Source: Saccharothrix deserti (GTDB lineage: Bacteria > Actinomycetota > Actinomycetes > Mycobacteriales > Pseudonocardiaceae). Taken from it: 44,739 nucleotides of DNA. Both the position numbers and the translations under genes were made by a program. The notes below the pieces were generated by a model. The model did no database searches, was not told the DNA's origin, and saw nothing but the letters and a program-made list of their open reading frames with translations. Positions 32,862-40,452 of this stretch are shown piece by piece; positions within the stretch are counted from its first letter, which is position 1; each line of letters starts with the position of its first letter. Location: positions 1 to 44,739 of the forward strand of contig NZ_ML775964.1 in assembly GCF_009769385.1 (NCBI RefSeq), given 5' to 3'.

Positions 32862-33185
32862 ATGATCTCATTGTCATACTTTTGGAAAAAGATGAATCGG
32901 ACACTGTTCACGTTATCTGCAACCTTAATCCTTCTAACGGCAAACGTCACGTTTGCAATGCCCGCAAAAGCGGCTGACGGTTGCTGGTACTACGCCAGTG
33001 CGAGTCGGGAGACCGGTTCTCAAGCTGATGCGGAGAGTTGGGGTTGCGCACAGAACCAGAACCGCTGCATTGCCGCCCATGGTGACCTATACGAAGATAC
33101 GGGCTGGTCACAAGGTTATCGTTGGGCTCGGGCATTCCACTACCCCGGGGCTCCTAACGCATACGCAGCCGCATATGCAAACTAG
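32862..33185 (+). CDS. Small secreted protein with signal peptide (107 aa)
   Basis: ATG 32862 after TTGGAG (ATG 32892 also possible). A Sec signal peptide, MNRTLFTLSATLILLTANVTFAMPAKA with cleavage after AKA, leaves a mature part of about 70 residues: ADGCWYYASASRETGSQADAESWGCAQNQNRC and RWARAFHYPGAPNAYAAAYAN, with three Cys and many aromatic residues. No family recognised. The base composition is much lower in GC than the transfer operon, as for the next gene, so the pair was acquired together. It might be a surface or secreted factor such as a small toxin, exclusion protein or developmental signal; none is shown. Confidence 0.75.
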   Translation: MISLSYFWKKMNRTLFTLSATLILLTANVTFAMPAKAADGCWYYASASRETGSQADAESWGCAQNQNRCIAAHGDLYEDTGWSQGYRWARAFHYPGAPNAYAAAYAN

Positions 33186-33227
33186 TTCACTGTTCTGAAA
33201 TCTATCACGTAGCACTTAGGTGACGCT

Positions 33228-33851
33228 TTGAGTGCAGCGCAGAGATCGAGGCGCTTTGTTATCTACTGGCTGGCCGTTTTGTCTTTTATATGCGGATGCT
33301 CGGGCGCACCTCCGCCCGAAGTCTCCCCTAATCTTCCGCCAGCTCTTCGCATGCAGTTTGAGTTAGACTTCGAGCAGGCAACTTCAGATTTTGAGCGGGA
33401 AACCTTCAGAAATGCGCTCATTCGAGGGGGCGTGACAAGGCAAGACTACGAGGGCGCCTTTCAGCTCTACAGGCAATGCGCGAGCAGTGAGGGACTTGAC
33501 GAAAATTACTCACAACTCTCCAACGGACTCATAAGGGTCACCAGCAGAACGTCAAATTCGGGCGCAACGCCGAGCGTTACCGCGAGAATATCGAAAAAAT
33601 GCGCCAATGGCACAATAATGCGGATAGAAGCGGCCTACCGGATGCAAATAATCTCCCCAGATGGCGAAAGGAATCCTTATAAACTTGCCATCCGCTGCCT
33701 TGGCAGCCTAGGTGTTGTACAGGAAGGCTACGATGTGAGCCAACTCAAGAAAGATCTCGAGTCAACCAGTAAGCCCGGGGCTGCAATCCCGTTCAATACG
33801 GCCGATCCTCCGGTGAACGAGTGTCTATACACCGCAGGTTTCGCTATCTAG
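33228..33851 (+). CDS. Putative lipoprotein (207 aa)
   Basis: TTG 33228 after GGTGA. The signal region YWLAVLSFICGCSGAPPPE ends in the lipobox I-C-G-C, so the protein should be lipid-anchored outside the membrane. The mature part is alpha/beta (LRMQFELDFEQATSDFERETFRNALIRGGV, QLYRQCASSEGLDENY) with a Cys pair late (AIRCLGSLGVV, VNECLYTAGF). No family recognised. Low GC, 42 bp behind the secreted-protein gene on the same strand and before the right att site: cargo of element Y, possibly a partner of that secreted protein. Confidence 0.75.
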   Translation: MSAAQRSRRFVIYWLAVLSFICGCSGAPPPEVSPNLPPALRMQFELDFEQATSDFERETFRNALIRGGVTRQDYEGAFQLYRQCASSEGLDENYSQLSNGLIRVTSRTSNSGATPSVTARISKKCANGTIMRIEAAYRMQIISPDGERNPYKLAIRCLGSLGVVQEGYDVSQLKKDLESTSKPGAAIPFNTADPPVNECLYTAGFAI

Positions 33852-33969
33852 CCCCATCTCGCAGATAAGTTCTAGTTAGCATTCCTGATGGCGGCCCGGC
33901 TCGACCAAGGCTCGGGCCGACCGTCACGCTTTTGTAGGCTGCTACGCGCCCGAACCGGCGATAGCAAGC

Positions 33970-34011
33970 CTGTGGACTGATTGGCGCTGTCAGGCGTCAA
34001 TCAGTCCACAG
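33970..34011. terminator. 14-bp hairpin after the lipoprotein gene
   Basis: CTGTGGACTGATTG (33970-33983) and CAATCAGTCCACAG (33998-34011), perfectly complementary around a 14-nt loop, about 120 bp after the stop. Possible terminator or an IS end. Confidence 0.5.
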
Positions 34012-34076
34012 GTGCGACAGTCAAGCGCCGTGCCCAGCTCCGCTGAACCGGCCACTCGGCGCTCGTCCCAAGCCGG

Positions 34077-34240
34077 GTGCTCCTTGCCATGGTGGCCGTG
34101 GTCTCTGATGACAATGCGGCGAGCTCGCTCGCCGGCCAGCGCTATCACGCGGTGATGGAGGTCTTGGCAGGCGTCCCTGTCGCCGAGGTCGCCGCCTGTT
34201 ACCGGGTCTCGCGGCAGTCCGTGCACCTGGGTCAAGCATC
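34077..34240 (+). pseudogene. IS481-family transposase fragment
   Basis: The frame gives SLAGQRYHAVMEVLAGVPVAEVAACYRVSRQSVH, the N-terminal HTH of IS481-type transposases (usually …VSRQSVHTWLRRY). After SVH the frame shifts and similarity is lost. No DDE domain remains. Confidence 0.65.
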
Positions 34241-34408
34241 ACCTGCTGGTCATCGCAGCCCGAACCACCAGCCTCGTGGCCATCCACAAGCGCGCACAGC
34301 ACCACTTACCTGGCTAGGTCCGACGTCAAGAATCAGGTGAAGCCAAACCGTCAACCATCACCTGAAGCCCGACAGACAGCGAGTGCAACCAACTCAGCAG
34401 CGAAGCCG

Positions 34409-34430
34409 TAGTCACTCAGTTAGTCACTCA
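34409..34430 (+). repeat. Putative integrase arm sites, right end of Y
   Basis: Two direct TAGTCACTCA copies (34409-34418, 34421-34430). The 14-mer CAGTTAGTCACTCA at 34417-34430 recurs exactly at 3942-3955 at the left end of Y. Confidence 0.6.
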
Positions 34431-34481
34431 CCACCGTGTGAGACGACGACAAGATCAAAGACAAGATCCACAAGCGAAAGC

Positions 34482-34527
34482 AAAGAGCCCGCTGACCAGG
34501 TGTTTTACCTGAATCAGCGGGCTCTTT
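34482..34527. terminator. Bidirectional terminator next to the second att core
   Basis: AAAGAGCCCGCTGA (34482-34495) and TCAGCGGGCTCTTT (34514-34527) pair over 14 bp, with an inner CAGGT/ACCTG stem. A and T runs on both sides allow termination in both directions. It stands four bases from the tRNA-Pro core, so it can stop transcripts coming from the tRNA promoter or from the element. Confidence 0.85.
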
Positions 34528-34530
34528 CGG

Positions 34531-34576
34531 CCGTCGGGACGACAGGATTTGAACCTGCGACCCCTTGACCCCCAGG
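34531..34576 (-). repeat. att core: 3' part of tRNA-Pro(GGG), copy 2
   Basis: 46 bp identical to 3793-3838, same strand. Upstream in tRNA sense (to the right) the bases do not rebuild the 5' half of the tRNA, so this is again an internal junction between elements. The intact tRNA-Pro should lie at the right end of the array outside this window. Confidence 0.9.
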
Positions 34577-34825
34577 ACGTCCGGGTAGCCCTCTAGCTGG
34601 GAAAACGCAGTCTCCACTGTCGACTCACGCAAGCTAGCGTCTCAGGTCTTGCTGCCATTGCTGGGTTTCTGGTCCACACGTGGTCCACGAGCGCCGCGCT
34701 ACTTGATGACCTGACAAGTACGGTGATGGATCTTGCCCAGGCATAGGGCATGTTGGCCGTCTCGTGTTCAGAGACTCTTCTCGCCTTCGAGGCGGCCTCC
34801 TCCGGTGCCGCTACATAGCAAGAAA

Positions 34826-35095
34826 GTGGGCGGTTGTGGCATTTGCGGCCGAGCGTACGTCGTGTGGTGCAAACGACGGGCGGAGTACGGTTCGGGTCGG
34901 ACAGCGCTCCGGCGGCTGAAGCAAGTGGGAGGGAAGCTGGTGGCAGAGCGGTACCGCGTGGAGTGGACCTACGAGGGCAGCTCGATGGCGTCGTACGGCA
35001 CCTTCGATCTTGTCGGCGCCGAACGCTACCAGGCCAGGGTCATGGAGGACCCGATCGCTGAGGACGTCCGGATCGTCGCGGCCGAGCCCGAGTAG
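34826..35095 (+). CDS. Small hypothetical protein (89 aa)
   Basis: GTG 34826 (the frame is open further upstream). CGICGRAYVVWC near the N-terminus could be a Cys cluster; then RTALRRLKQVGGKLVAERYRVEWTYEGSSMASYGTFDLVGAERYQARVMEDP, a beta-rich stretch with a protein-like composition, and an acidic end. The ribosome site is poor. An opposite-strand frame starting MTTWKGPAELLAEDG at 35200 overlaps its 3' part and also looks gene-like at its start, so coding is uncertain here. Confidence 0.4.
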   Translation: MGGCGICGRAYVVWCKRRAEYGSGRTALRRLKQVGGKLVAERYRVEWTYEGSSMASYGTFDLVGAERYQARVMEDPIAEDVRIVAAEPE

Positions 35096-35162
35096 CGGGC
35101 CTCGACGCGCGGCGTCGGCCGGCGTCTGGGAGGAGTCTGGCAGGTCGAACTCGAGTCCGTCC

Positions 35163-35477
35163 TCAGCGAGGAGCTCGGCTGGTCCCTTCCAGGTGGTCAT
35201 GATCCGAAGAGAGTGCCGCCGTCAAGCAGAGCCGCAAAGGAATCGGGAATCCACTCCTGACCTGCTCTCGCACTCCTTCCACGCCTGGGCGAATGCGGTG
35301 AACGTGCGGGCGACAGCGCGGGCCGGGCTGGACGCCTCCACCCACGAAGATGCTTCCTCCACCCCGGACGCTGGCCGGCCACACACAGATCCCGAGTCCG
35401 TCGGGCAACTCCCGTACCGTGAGCGTTCCAGCAGTGCCGAGGTCCCCAAAGAGCGTGTGCCAGGTGATGGAATCCAT
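35163..35477 (-). pseudogene. Hypothetical gene with apparent frameshifts
   Basis: ATG 35477 has a good GGGAG site. It reads MDSITWHTLFGDLGTAGTLTVRELPDG and ICVWPASVRGGGSIFVGGG, then becomes implausible. A neighbouring frame continues with SPARAVARTFTAFAQAWKECESRSG, and the third frame ends with QEWIPDSFAALLDGGTLFGS at about 35197. At least two indels therefore separate parts of one coding sequence. No family recognised. The last frame's TGA overlaps an ATG at 35200, suggesting another short gene after it. Confidence 0.45.
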
Positions 35478-35517
35478 GTCGCACTCCCTTTGTTGCATAC
35501 TGAAGAAGGAGCTTGTT

Positions 35518-35890
35518 GTGGATGCCGCCACGGCTCGGTTCATAGCAACCATCGCGGCGCTGCCGCCCGAGACGCTCGCCGCCGCGTTCGACCCACGCCG
35601 TCGGCCTGCGTCGGCAGGGCGGCCGTGAAGCGAGCCGTGCCCTCAGGCTCTCCGCATCGGAAAATTCCGAGCTCGACCACGCAGTGAGGTCGGCACTGCT
35701 TCCGCGCAGTGAGGAACTCAACGCGTACCGCGCGGGGCTCCACTCGGACGCCAAGTCCGCCTGCGTGATCGCAGCCAGGGCTGTACGGAAACCCGCCACG
35801 CTCTCCGCCGAGCAGTACGCCCTGCTCACCGCCCCGTTCACAGCCGTCGGCGTCGCCGTCCCCCGCCACCCCTCCAACTACAGTAGTTAG
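35518..35890 (+). pseudogene. Hypothetical gene with one apparent frameshift
   Basis: GTG 35518 after AAGGAG: MDAATARFIATIAALPPETLAAAFDPRRR; at about 35605 the sense moves to another frame, LRRQGGREASRALRLSASENSELDHAVRSALLPRSEEL, continuing to HSDAKSACVIAARAVRKPATLSAEQYALLTAPFTAVGVAVP. Removing one base near CGTCGGCCTGCG would join them into ~125 residues. Divergent from the 35477 gene with only 40 bp between. Decay or sequencing error cannot be told apart. Confidence 0.45.
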
Positions 35891-36312
35891 GGTGTTGGTT
35901 TCTCTATGCGGGAACTTCTGCGAGACCTATCGGTACGTCGTTGGCGAGTGACCGCTACAACTACCGCCGGACAGCACCGCAGCGCAAGGTCGCCATGCTG
36001 GCCGAACGCGAGGGAGGGCTGACCCACTGATTGCTGGCAGTGTGAGGGTCGCTCGCGACGGACTCACTTGATACCCGGGCAAGTAGGGCCGAAGAGACGC
36101 GGCCGGTGGGGATGTTGAGCCGCCACCCCGCGGAAGGTGGCGGAAGCAGTTTGGAGATGCTGCCTTCTAAGCGCCGGGTTCGGTGAGCACTCCTTTCTGG
36201 GTTGGCTATAATTTTCGACATGTCGCATAGAGTGGCAGCCAAAAGACAACTCATCGATCCGGCCTGCTAGTCCTGGAAAGTAGATTACCTCGTTGAGAGA
36301 TTTAAGACCTCC
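35891..36312. other. Stretch without a clear gene
   Basis: A short frame at about 35940-36030 (LASDRYNYRRTAPQRKVAMLAEREGGLTH) may be a gene relic. CCGCCACC/GGTGGCGG forms a hairpin near 36120-36145, and TATAAT at about 36207 resembles a -10 element ahead of the 36313 gene. Nothing else seen. Confidence 0.4.
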
Positions 36313-36891
36313 ATGTGCGACTTCAGTCTCGACCGCCCGGAAGCAGAACGCTTCGAGGACATTAGGAGCCTGTTGTGGTACTGGCAAGACAGGAGGTGTG
36401 CAATCTGCGGTCGAAGCATCTCTGCGCGAGGACCAAGAGCCGGGCTGCGGCCTATCGGTGAGCTTCAAGTCGATCACGACCATTCAACCGGGTTGGTTCG
36501 CGGTTTACTCTGTCCAGGCTGCAACCGGTCCGAAGGACGTACGAACACAAAGGCAAGCCGGTATGTCGGATATCGAAAACGTCCACCGGCGGTGATACTC
36601 GGCGTAGAAGCTCCTTATTTTTCTAGTTTCCGAAGCCAGCCCATAGTTTCTTCCCGACTGTTGGCCCGCCCGTCGGACCTACTGTTGCGACAGATGGCCC
36701 GTGAGCTGGGAGTCGACTACGAGACCCTACGCAACTGCGTGCGCACCGCCGAGCACGCGCAGGCTGCCCCGGTGCCGGACGGTGTGTCGGCCGATGAGCG
36801 CCAAGAGCTGCGGGAACTGCGCAAGCGGGTGGTGGAGCTGGAGTCTGAGAAGGATATCCTGCGCAAGGCGGTCATCTATCTCGCGAAATAG
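36313..36891 (+). CDS. Endonuclease VII-type HNH domain fused to an IS3 OrfA remnant
   Basis: Residues ~10-80: EDIRSLLWYWQDRRCAICGRSI, LQVDHDHSTGLVRGLLCPGCNRSEG, the zinc-binding HNH core of recombination endonuclease VII (CxxC, DHDH, CxxC), which cleaves branched DNA. From about residue 120 the sequence becomes DLLLRQMARELGVDYETLRNCVRTAEHAQA and ADERQELRELRKRVVELESEKDILRKAVIYLAK, the HTH and leucine-zipper end of IS3-type OrfA transposases. The frame is thus a chance in-frame fusion caused by an IS3 insertion and partial loss; OrfB is absent. Whether the fusion protein still cuts DNA is unknown. Confidence 0.7.
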   Translation: MCDFSLDRPEAERFEDIRSLLWYWQDRRCAICGRSISARGPRAGLRPIGELQVDHDHSTGLVRGLLCPGCNRSEGRTNTKASRYVGYRKRPPAVILGVEAPYFSSFRSQPIVSSRLLARPSDLLLRQMARELGVDYETLRNCVRTAEHAQAAPVPDGVSADERQELRELRKRVVELESEKDILRKAVIYLAK

Positions 36892-36999
36892 ATGGGTTGT
36901 TGACCCCAGGTGCGCACACGCAGCGACGCCTCGCCTGCGGCTCACAGTCGCTGCAATAGACGACAGGTGCGTATGTTATGGCTGGACGCATGCAGTGGC

Positions 37000-38052
37000 C
37001 TAGTTATCGTCGCTGGAACTTTCGCCAGAATCAAGAAGGCTGGCGATCCAATCAACGGCTGACCACGTCGCGACAAGCCAGGACCAGACAAGCTCTTGTC
37101 GATCCGCTTCAGACATCGACTCTATGTCACCACCGAACGCGCCGCCATGCATAAGGTCATTCCGCTGACGGTACATCTGCTCAACCAGGCTGAACATAGC
37201 TGGATTCTCTCCAGAAAATGTATTGCCGTCGAGAATTTCCGGAACTAAATCAAGGTGCCGCTTTGCGAAGCTTTCGCCAGCGCGCTTGAGCGCACTCCTT
37301 ACGTCCGGGTTTGAATCCTCACCTCTGTCTGAGACGTACCTTTTAACAGCCACCTCGGCCGCAGTGGCCATATAAAGGGTGGCCTCCCGAAGGCTGAGTA
37401 CGTGTACAGCGGCCTCCGCGTCAACGAGAAGAGCTACACTCAGTGGCGGTTCAACCCCACCAGCCATGCTGTCCCTTAGTGCAGCTACTGCTACGAATCC
37501 AGTCTCCGGTGATGAGATCGCACCTGAGGAAAGTACCGCGTTGAAGCCATTGAAAACCTTGAGCGGCGAACCGTTCTCTAGATCGAACCAGGTCGCAGTG
37601 TGAGGCACATTGACCGCGAATCGCTTCTCGATGGGGTGCCAACGTCGAGAAATCTTACGCACGAATGGTGAACGCGCAACAGTACGATAGTGTTCGAGAT
37701 AAAAGTTTGCCACTTGGACCGCGCGCTGAAGCCAGAACTGCGAAAGGCTTTCTGCATTGTCGGGGTTTATGTCGACATCTATGTCGAGTTGGACATTTAT
37801 GCGATCCAAAGCCAGGTCTCGAACGTGTCGAACGAGTGATGCGCCAGAACCGTCTAGAGAGGTAAGCGTCACACTCGTCTCGGACAGGGAGCGGTCCACG
37901 TCCTCCGGAAATATTCTATCGTTAACTCCTCTTGGCTTGACTGCCGCCTTAAAAGTCTCGTGTTGGATATTGACCCCTAGCGGCTCGACACTGTCCGTCA
38001 ATCTCGGAAGCACGTAATCGAGGTAAAGATTGAAAATCGCGCGTACTCGCAT
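37000..38052 (-). CDS. HEPN-domain protein (350 aa)
   Basis: ATG 38052 was chosen for the AGAGGA 8 nt upstream. N-terminal ~180 residues contain VRAIFNLYLDYVLPRL and strands such as INVQLDIDVDINPDN; then SLREATLYMATAAEVAVKRYVSDRG, a helical domain with MYRQRNDLMHGGAFGGDIE, where RNDLMH (near 296-301) matches the R-x4-H motif of HEPN ribonucleases, in the setting of Apea-like HEPN proteins. HEPN proteins often serve in phage defence and toxin systems. GC is lower than its surroundings. A cognate partner gene is not evident. Confidence 0.68.
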   Translation of the reverse strand: MRVRAIFNLYLDYVLPRLTDSVEPLGVNIQHETFKAAVKPRGVNDRIFPEDVDRSLSETSVTLTSLDGSGASLVRHVRDLALDRINVQLDIDVDINPDNAESLSQFWLQRAVQVANFYLEHYRTVARSPFVRKISRRWHPIEKRFAVNVPHTATWFDLENGSPLKVFNGFNAVLSSGAISSPETGFVAVAALRDSMAGGVEPPLSVALLVDAEAAVHVLSLREATLYMATAAEVAVKRYVSDRGEDSNPDVRSALKRAGESFAKRHLDLVPEILDGNTFSGENPAMFSLVEQMYRQRNDLMHGGAFGGDIESMSEADRQELVWSWLVATWSAVDWIASLLDSGESSSDDN

Positions 38053-38544
38053 AACTGCCATCCTCTCGACTACCGCATCGTTGCACATCATGTGTCGATA
38101 TGTCTGCCTGAATGGGCCGCGCACACCTCCGGAGACGACAAAGGCGCGGTGTGTCCGGACGCCCCTCCAATCCCAGGAGTGCTTCACATCGCTTCGCGAC
38201 GGCCTACGGCCACCCTTGACCTTAGAGCCTCTGCAGCCTGAGCGGATCCACAGTGGGCGTTCGTGACGCTAAGCGCGCTGATGGCGGCGGGCTCTGACAG
38301 GGGTCGGTAGACGGCGAGAAAGACGGCCGAAATCCGTCAGGCCCTGGGTCGGGTGAGCGCTAGGCGTAGGTGTGCGCACTTGATCGGTCGTCAAGCGCAC
38401 GTCTACAACGCGGCCAAGCATTGGGTTGCCTACAGACTCGGCTGCTGGCACGTACCCCAGCCTTGGCTGGAGGGTGACCGGACACACTGCGATCCGCTGT
38501 CGCTCCTGGTCGCGAGTTGCCGGATTCACGGCTGTCGCCCTGCT
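38053..38544. other. Intergenic region between HEPN gene and 38545 gene
   Basis: About 490 bp without a supported gene between two divergent genes; upstream ATG and GTG codons in the HEPN frame (to 38187) make a longer N-terminus possible. An imperfect hairpin lies near 38370-38402 (GTGCGCACTTGA with TCAAGCGCAC). Confidence 0.4.
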
Positions 38545-39162
38545 ATGTTCCTGACTGTGGTGGATTGGGGAAGTGTCCCGGCTTGGCTCGGAGCTGGCTC
38601 TCTGCTGCTCGCATTCCGCATTTTTCTCCGTGATCGAAATGAGCGCGATGTTGCACAAGTCAGTCGGGTTGGCGCATGGGCACGGGTCGAGTACGAGCAA
38701 AAACTTCCATTTCAGCAAGGTAGGGTACAAGTCGGCAAAGCGCATAAGTACATCCGGAATTCTTCCGACCTTCCGGTTGAAATTGTCCGCATTGTGTTCG
38801 AATATGAGACGACCTGGATGGCTCCGGACGAGCCGAGGCATAGCGAACTCGCCGAACATGGCGGCGGTATTTGGAAACAGATTCCGGGAATGAGAACGGT
38901 CCTGCAAATCGACGATCACATAACAGTACCTCCCGAGCAGACCGTGGAGCTAACGAACACCCTAGACTTTGGCCACACAGCACCTAAAGAGGCATGTCAA
39001 CTTGACGCGTCCAGAGGGGTCAAGTGTCGAGTTCTATCTATTCGCCTTGTAGACAGTGCTGGGCGTAGGTGGAAAGTTACACCGTCCGCAGGAAAGCCGC
39101 CCCAGCGCGTTACCCGGCTCCTCCCTCGCAAGGATGAACACGAGCCGCGCATTTGGGAATGA
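38545..39162 (+). CDS. Membrane-anchored hypothetical protein (205 aa)
   Basis: ATG 38545. An N-terminal helix, WGSVPAWLGAGSLLLAFRIFLRDRNERD, anchors a cytosolic domain that is beta-rich: SRVGAWARVEYEQ, KAHKYIRNSSDLPVEIVRIVFEYETTW, TVELTNTLDFG, RVLSIRLVDSAGRRWKVTPS. Many actinomycete genomes have similar one-helix proteins with a WxxVPAWLG opening, of unknown role. GC is low as in the divergent HEPN gene, so they may form a cargo pair. Confidence 0.65.
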   Translation: MFLTVVDWGSVPAWLGAGSLLLAFRIFLRDRNERDVAQVSRVGAWARVEYEQKLPFQQGRVQVGKAHKYIRNSSDLPVEIVRIVFEYETTWMAPDEPRHSELAEHGGGIWKQIPGMRTVLQIDDHITVPPEQTVELTNTLDFGHTAPKEACQLDASRGVKCRVLSIRLVDSAGRRWKVTPSAGKPPQRVTRLLPRKDEHEPRIWE

Positions 39163-39377
39163 CGGGTCACCGTGCATTCTCTTTGCGGCGCCTGCCGGGG
39201 TTGCGCATGGCTTCCGAACGCCAGCGGGCGTGGGTGCGGAAGGCGGGTCCACGCCTCTGACAGAGCGGCCTCAAACAGAGCGTGGCGCGTACAGCCCCGG
39301 CAGGGTGCCACATTGAAGACGAAGAGAAACAGCCATACGGCCGTACCACGCTGACGAGTACGACCAAAGGACTTGGG

Positions 39378-39614
39378 TCAGTCGCCGTGAACTCGGCGGT
39401 TGTAGTCCATGTGCCCATCCAGATCGAGCGAATCCTCGGGTGCTAGAGTTGGCACGATACCGATACTGCTGAGCAATTTTTGCGCAGCCTCCAACTGTTC
39501 CCGCTTCGTGGACTTCATGCGCTCCCTATCTGGCGTAGTGCCACGCTGCTCAAGCAGCTGCACCACGTCGTCAACGAGGTTGCGCGCGTTGTAGTGATCC
39601 CACTTCTCAGCCAT
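39378..39614 (-). CDS. Small hypothetical protein, third gene of the gntR-purC operon (78 aa)
   Basis: ATG 39614 five bases after the purC stop; its GGAG site lies in the last purC codons, so translation is coupled. MAEKWDHYNARNLVDDVVQLLEQRG and TKREQLEAAQKLLSSIGIVPTLAPEDSLDLDGHMDYNRRVHGD: helical, charged, no membrane segment, no family recognised. The tight spacing suggests that it works with PurC or with the regulator. Confidence 0.65.
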   Translation of the reverse strand: MAEKWDHYNARNLVDDVVQLLEQRGTTPDRERMKSTKREQLEAAQKLLSSIGIVPTLAPEDSLDLDGHMDYNRRVHGD

Positions 39615-39618
39615 GATG

Positions 39619-40452
39619 TCAGCTCCACTTCAAGCCGGTGATGCGCTCATATACTTCGATGTACCGCTCACGGGTTGATTGCACGATGTTTTCCGGCATC
39701 TCCGGCCCCGGAGGCGTCTTATCCCATCCGGTGGTAAGCGACCAATCGCGCACGAACTGCTTGTCAAAGGCGTGTTGCGGACGCCCCGGCTCCCAATCGT
39801 CAGCAGGCCAGAAGCGTGAAGAGTCAGACGTCAAGACTTCATCGCCAAGTGTCAGCACACCATCAGAATCGAAGCCGAACTCCAACTTCGTGTCTGCAAT
39901 GATGATGCCGGTTGTTGCGGCGTGCTCTGCGCCCTTCGCATAGATCTCGATGGTTAGGTCCCGCAAACGCTCAGCCGTTTCACGACCGACATCGTTGGCA
40001 ACTTCATCAAAGGTCATGAACTCGTCGTGACCAGTATCAGAAATCTTGGTCGTCGGTGTGAAGATGGGCTCAGGGAGTCGACTGCCCTCGACAAGGCCAG
40101 GCGGTAGGGACACTCCGGAGACTGTCCCATCCCTTTGGTACTCGCGTAGTCCAAGACCAGCAAGATACCCGCGTGCGATGCACTCAACCTGGACCATCTT
40201 CAGCGGCTTGCAGCGGATCGCCCTCCGCGCGAACTCGGCAGGTACGTCCTCAGTCGAGATGACATGGTTCGGAACGATCGAACCCAACTTGTCGAACCAC
40301 CAGGCTGACAGTTGAGTCAGAAGAGCACCTTTATCAGGTACAGGCGTAGGAAGCGAAACGTCGTAGACCGAAACCCGGTCAGAAGCGACGAGAAGGATAT
40401 CCCCGTCAAGCTCGTACAGATCGCGAACCTTACCACTGTGGATATGCTTCAT
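39619..40452 (-). CDS. purC: SAICAR synthetase (PurC)
   Basis: 277 residues, ATG 40452 overlapping the GntR stop (ATGA). Clear PurC motifs: HSGKVRDLYEL, VASDRVSVYDVSLPTPVPDKGALL, CIARGYLAGLGLREYQRDGTVSG, KISDTGHDEFMTFDE, GIIIADTKLEFGFDSDGVLTLGDEVLTSDSSRFWP, FDKQFVRDW. It makes SAICAR from CAIR, aspartate and ATP in purine synthesis. All the usual blocks are present, so it should be active. A purine gene is unexpected in a mobile element and in an operon with a transfer-type GntR repressor. It is either an extra copy recruited as cargo or a host gene caught in the array. Confidence 0.95.
   Translation of the reverse strand: MKHIHSGKVRDLYELDGDILLVASDRVSVYDVSLPTPVPDKGALLTQLSAWWFDKLGSIVPNHVISTEDVPAEFARRAIRCKPLKMVQVECIARGYLAGLGLREYQRDGTVSGVSLPPGLVEGSRLPEPIFTPTTKISDTGHDEFMTFDEVANDVGRETAERLRDLTIEIYAKGAEHAATTGIIIADTKLEFGFDSDGVLTLGDEVLTSDSSRFWPADDWEPGRPQHAFDKQFVRDWSLTTGWDKTPPGPEMPENIVQSTRERYIEVYERITGLKWS

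Larger units (their letters stand above)
3793..34576. mobile_element. Element Y: complete AICE flanked by tRNA-Pro att copies
   Basis: Bounded by identical 46-bp att cores and by one 20-bp putative integrase arm motif present just inside both ends (GTCACYCAGTTAGTCACTCA at 3936-3955 and 34411-34430, one mismatch, same orientation). It carries the full AICE gene set: GntR regulator, spread-type membrane proteins, FtsK/TraB translocase, Prim-Pol and helicase for replication, Nudix (Pif-like), Xis and Int. Cargo sits between the left att and the control genes and between int and the right att. At about 30.8 kb it is larger than many AICEs, mainly through the cargo and one IS701 element. Confidence 0.8.

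Noticed and set aside
33990..34305. Minus-strand frames opposite the IS481 fragment
   Set aside because: The plus-strand fragment matches the IS481 N-terminus; the opposite frames show nothing recognisable.
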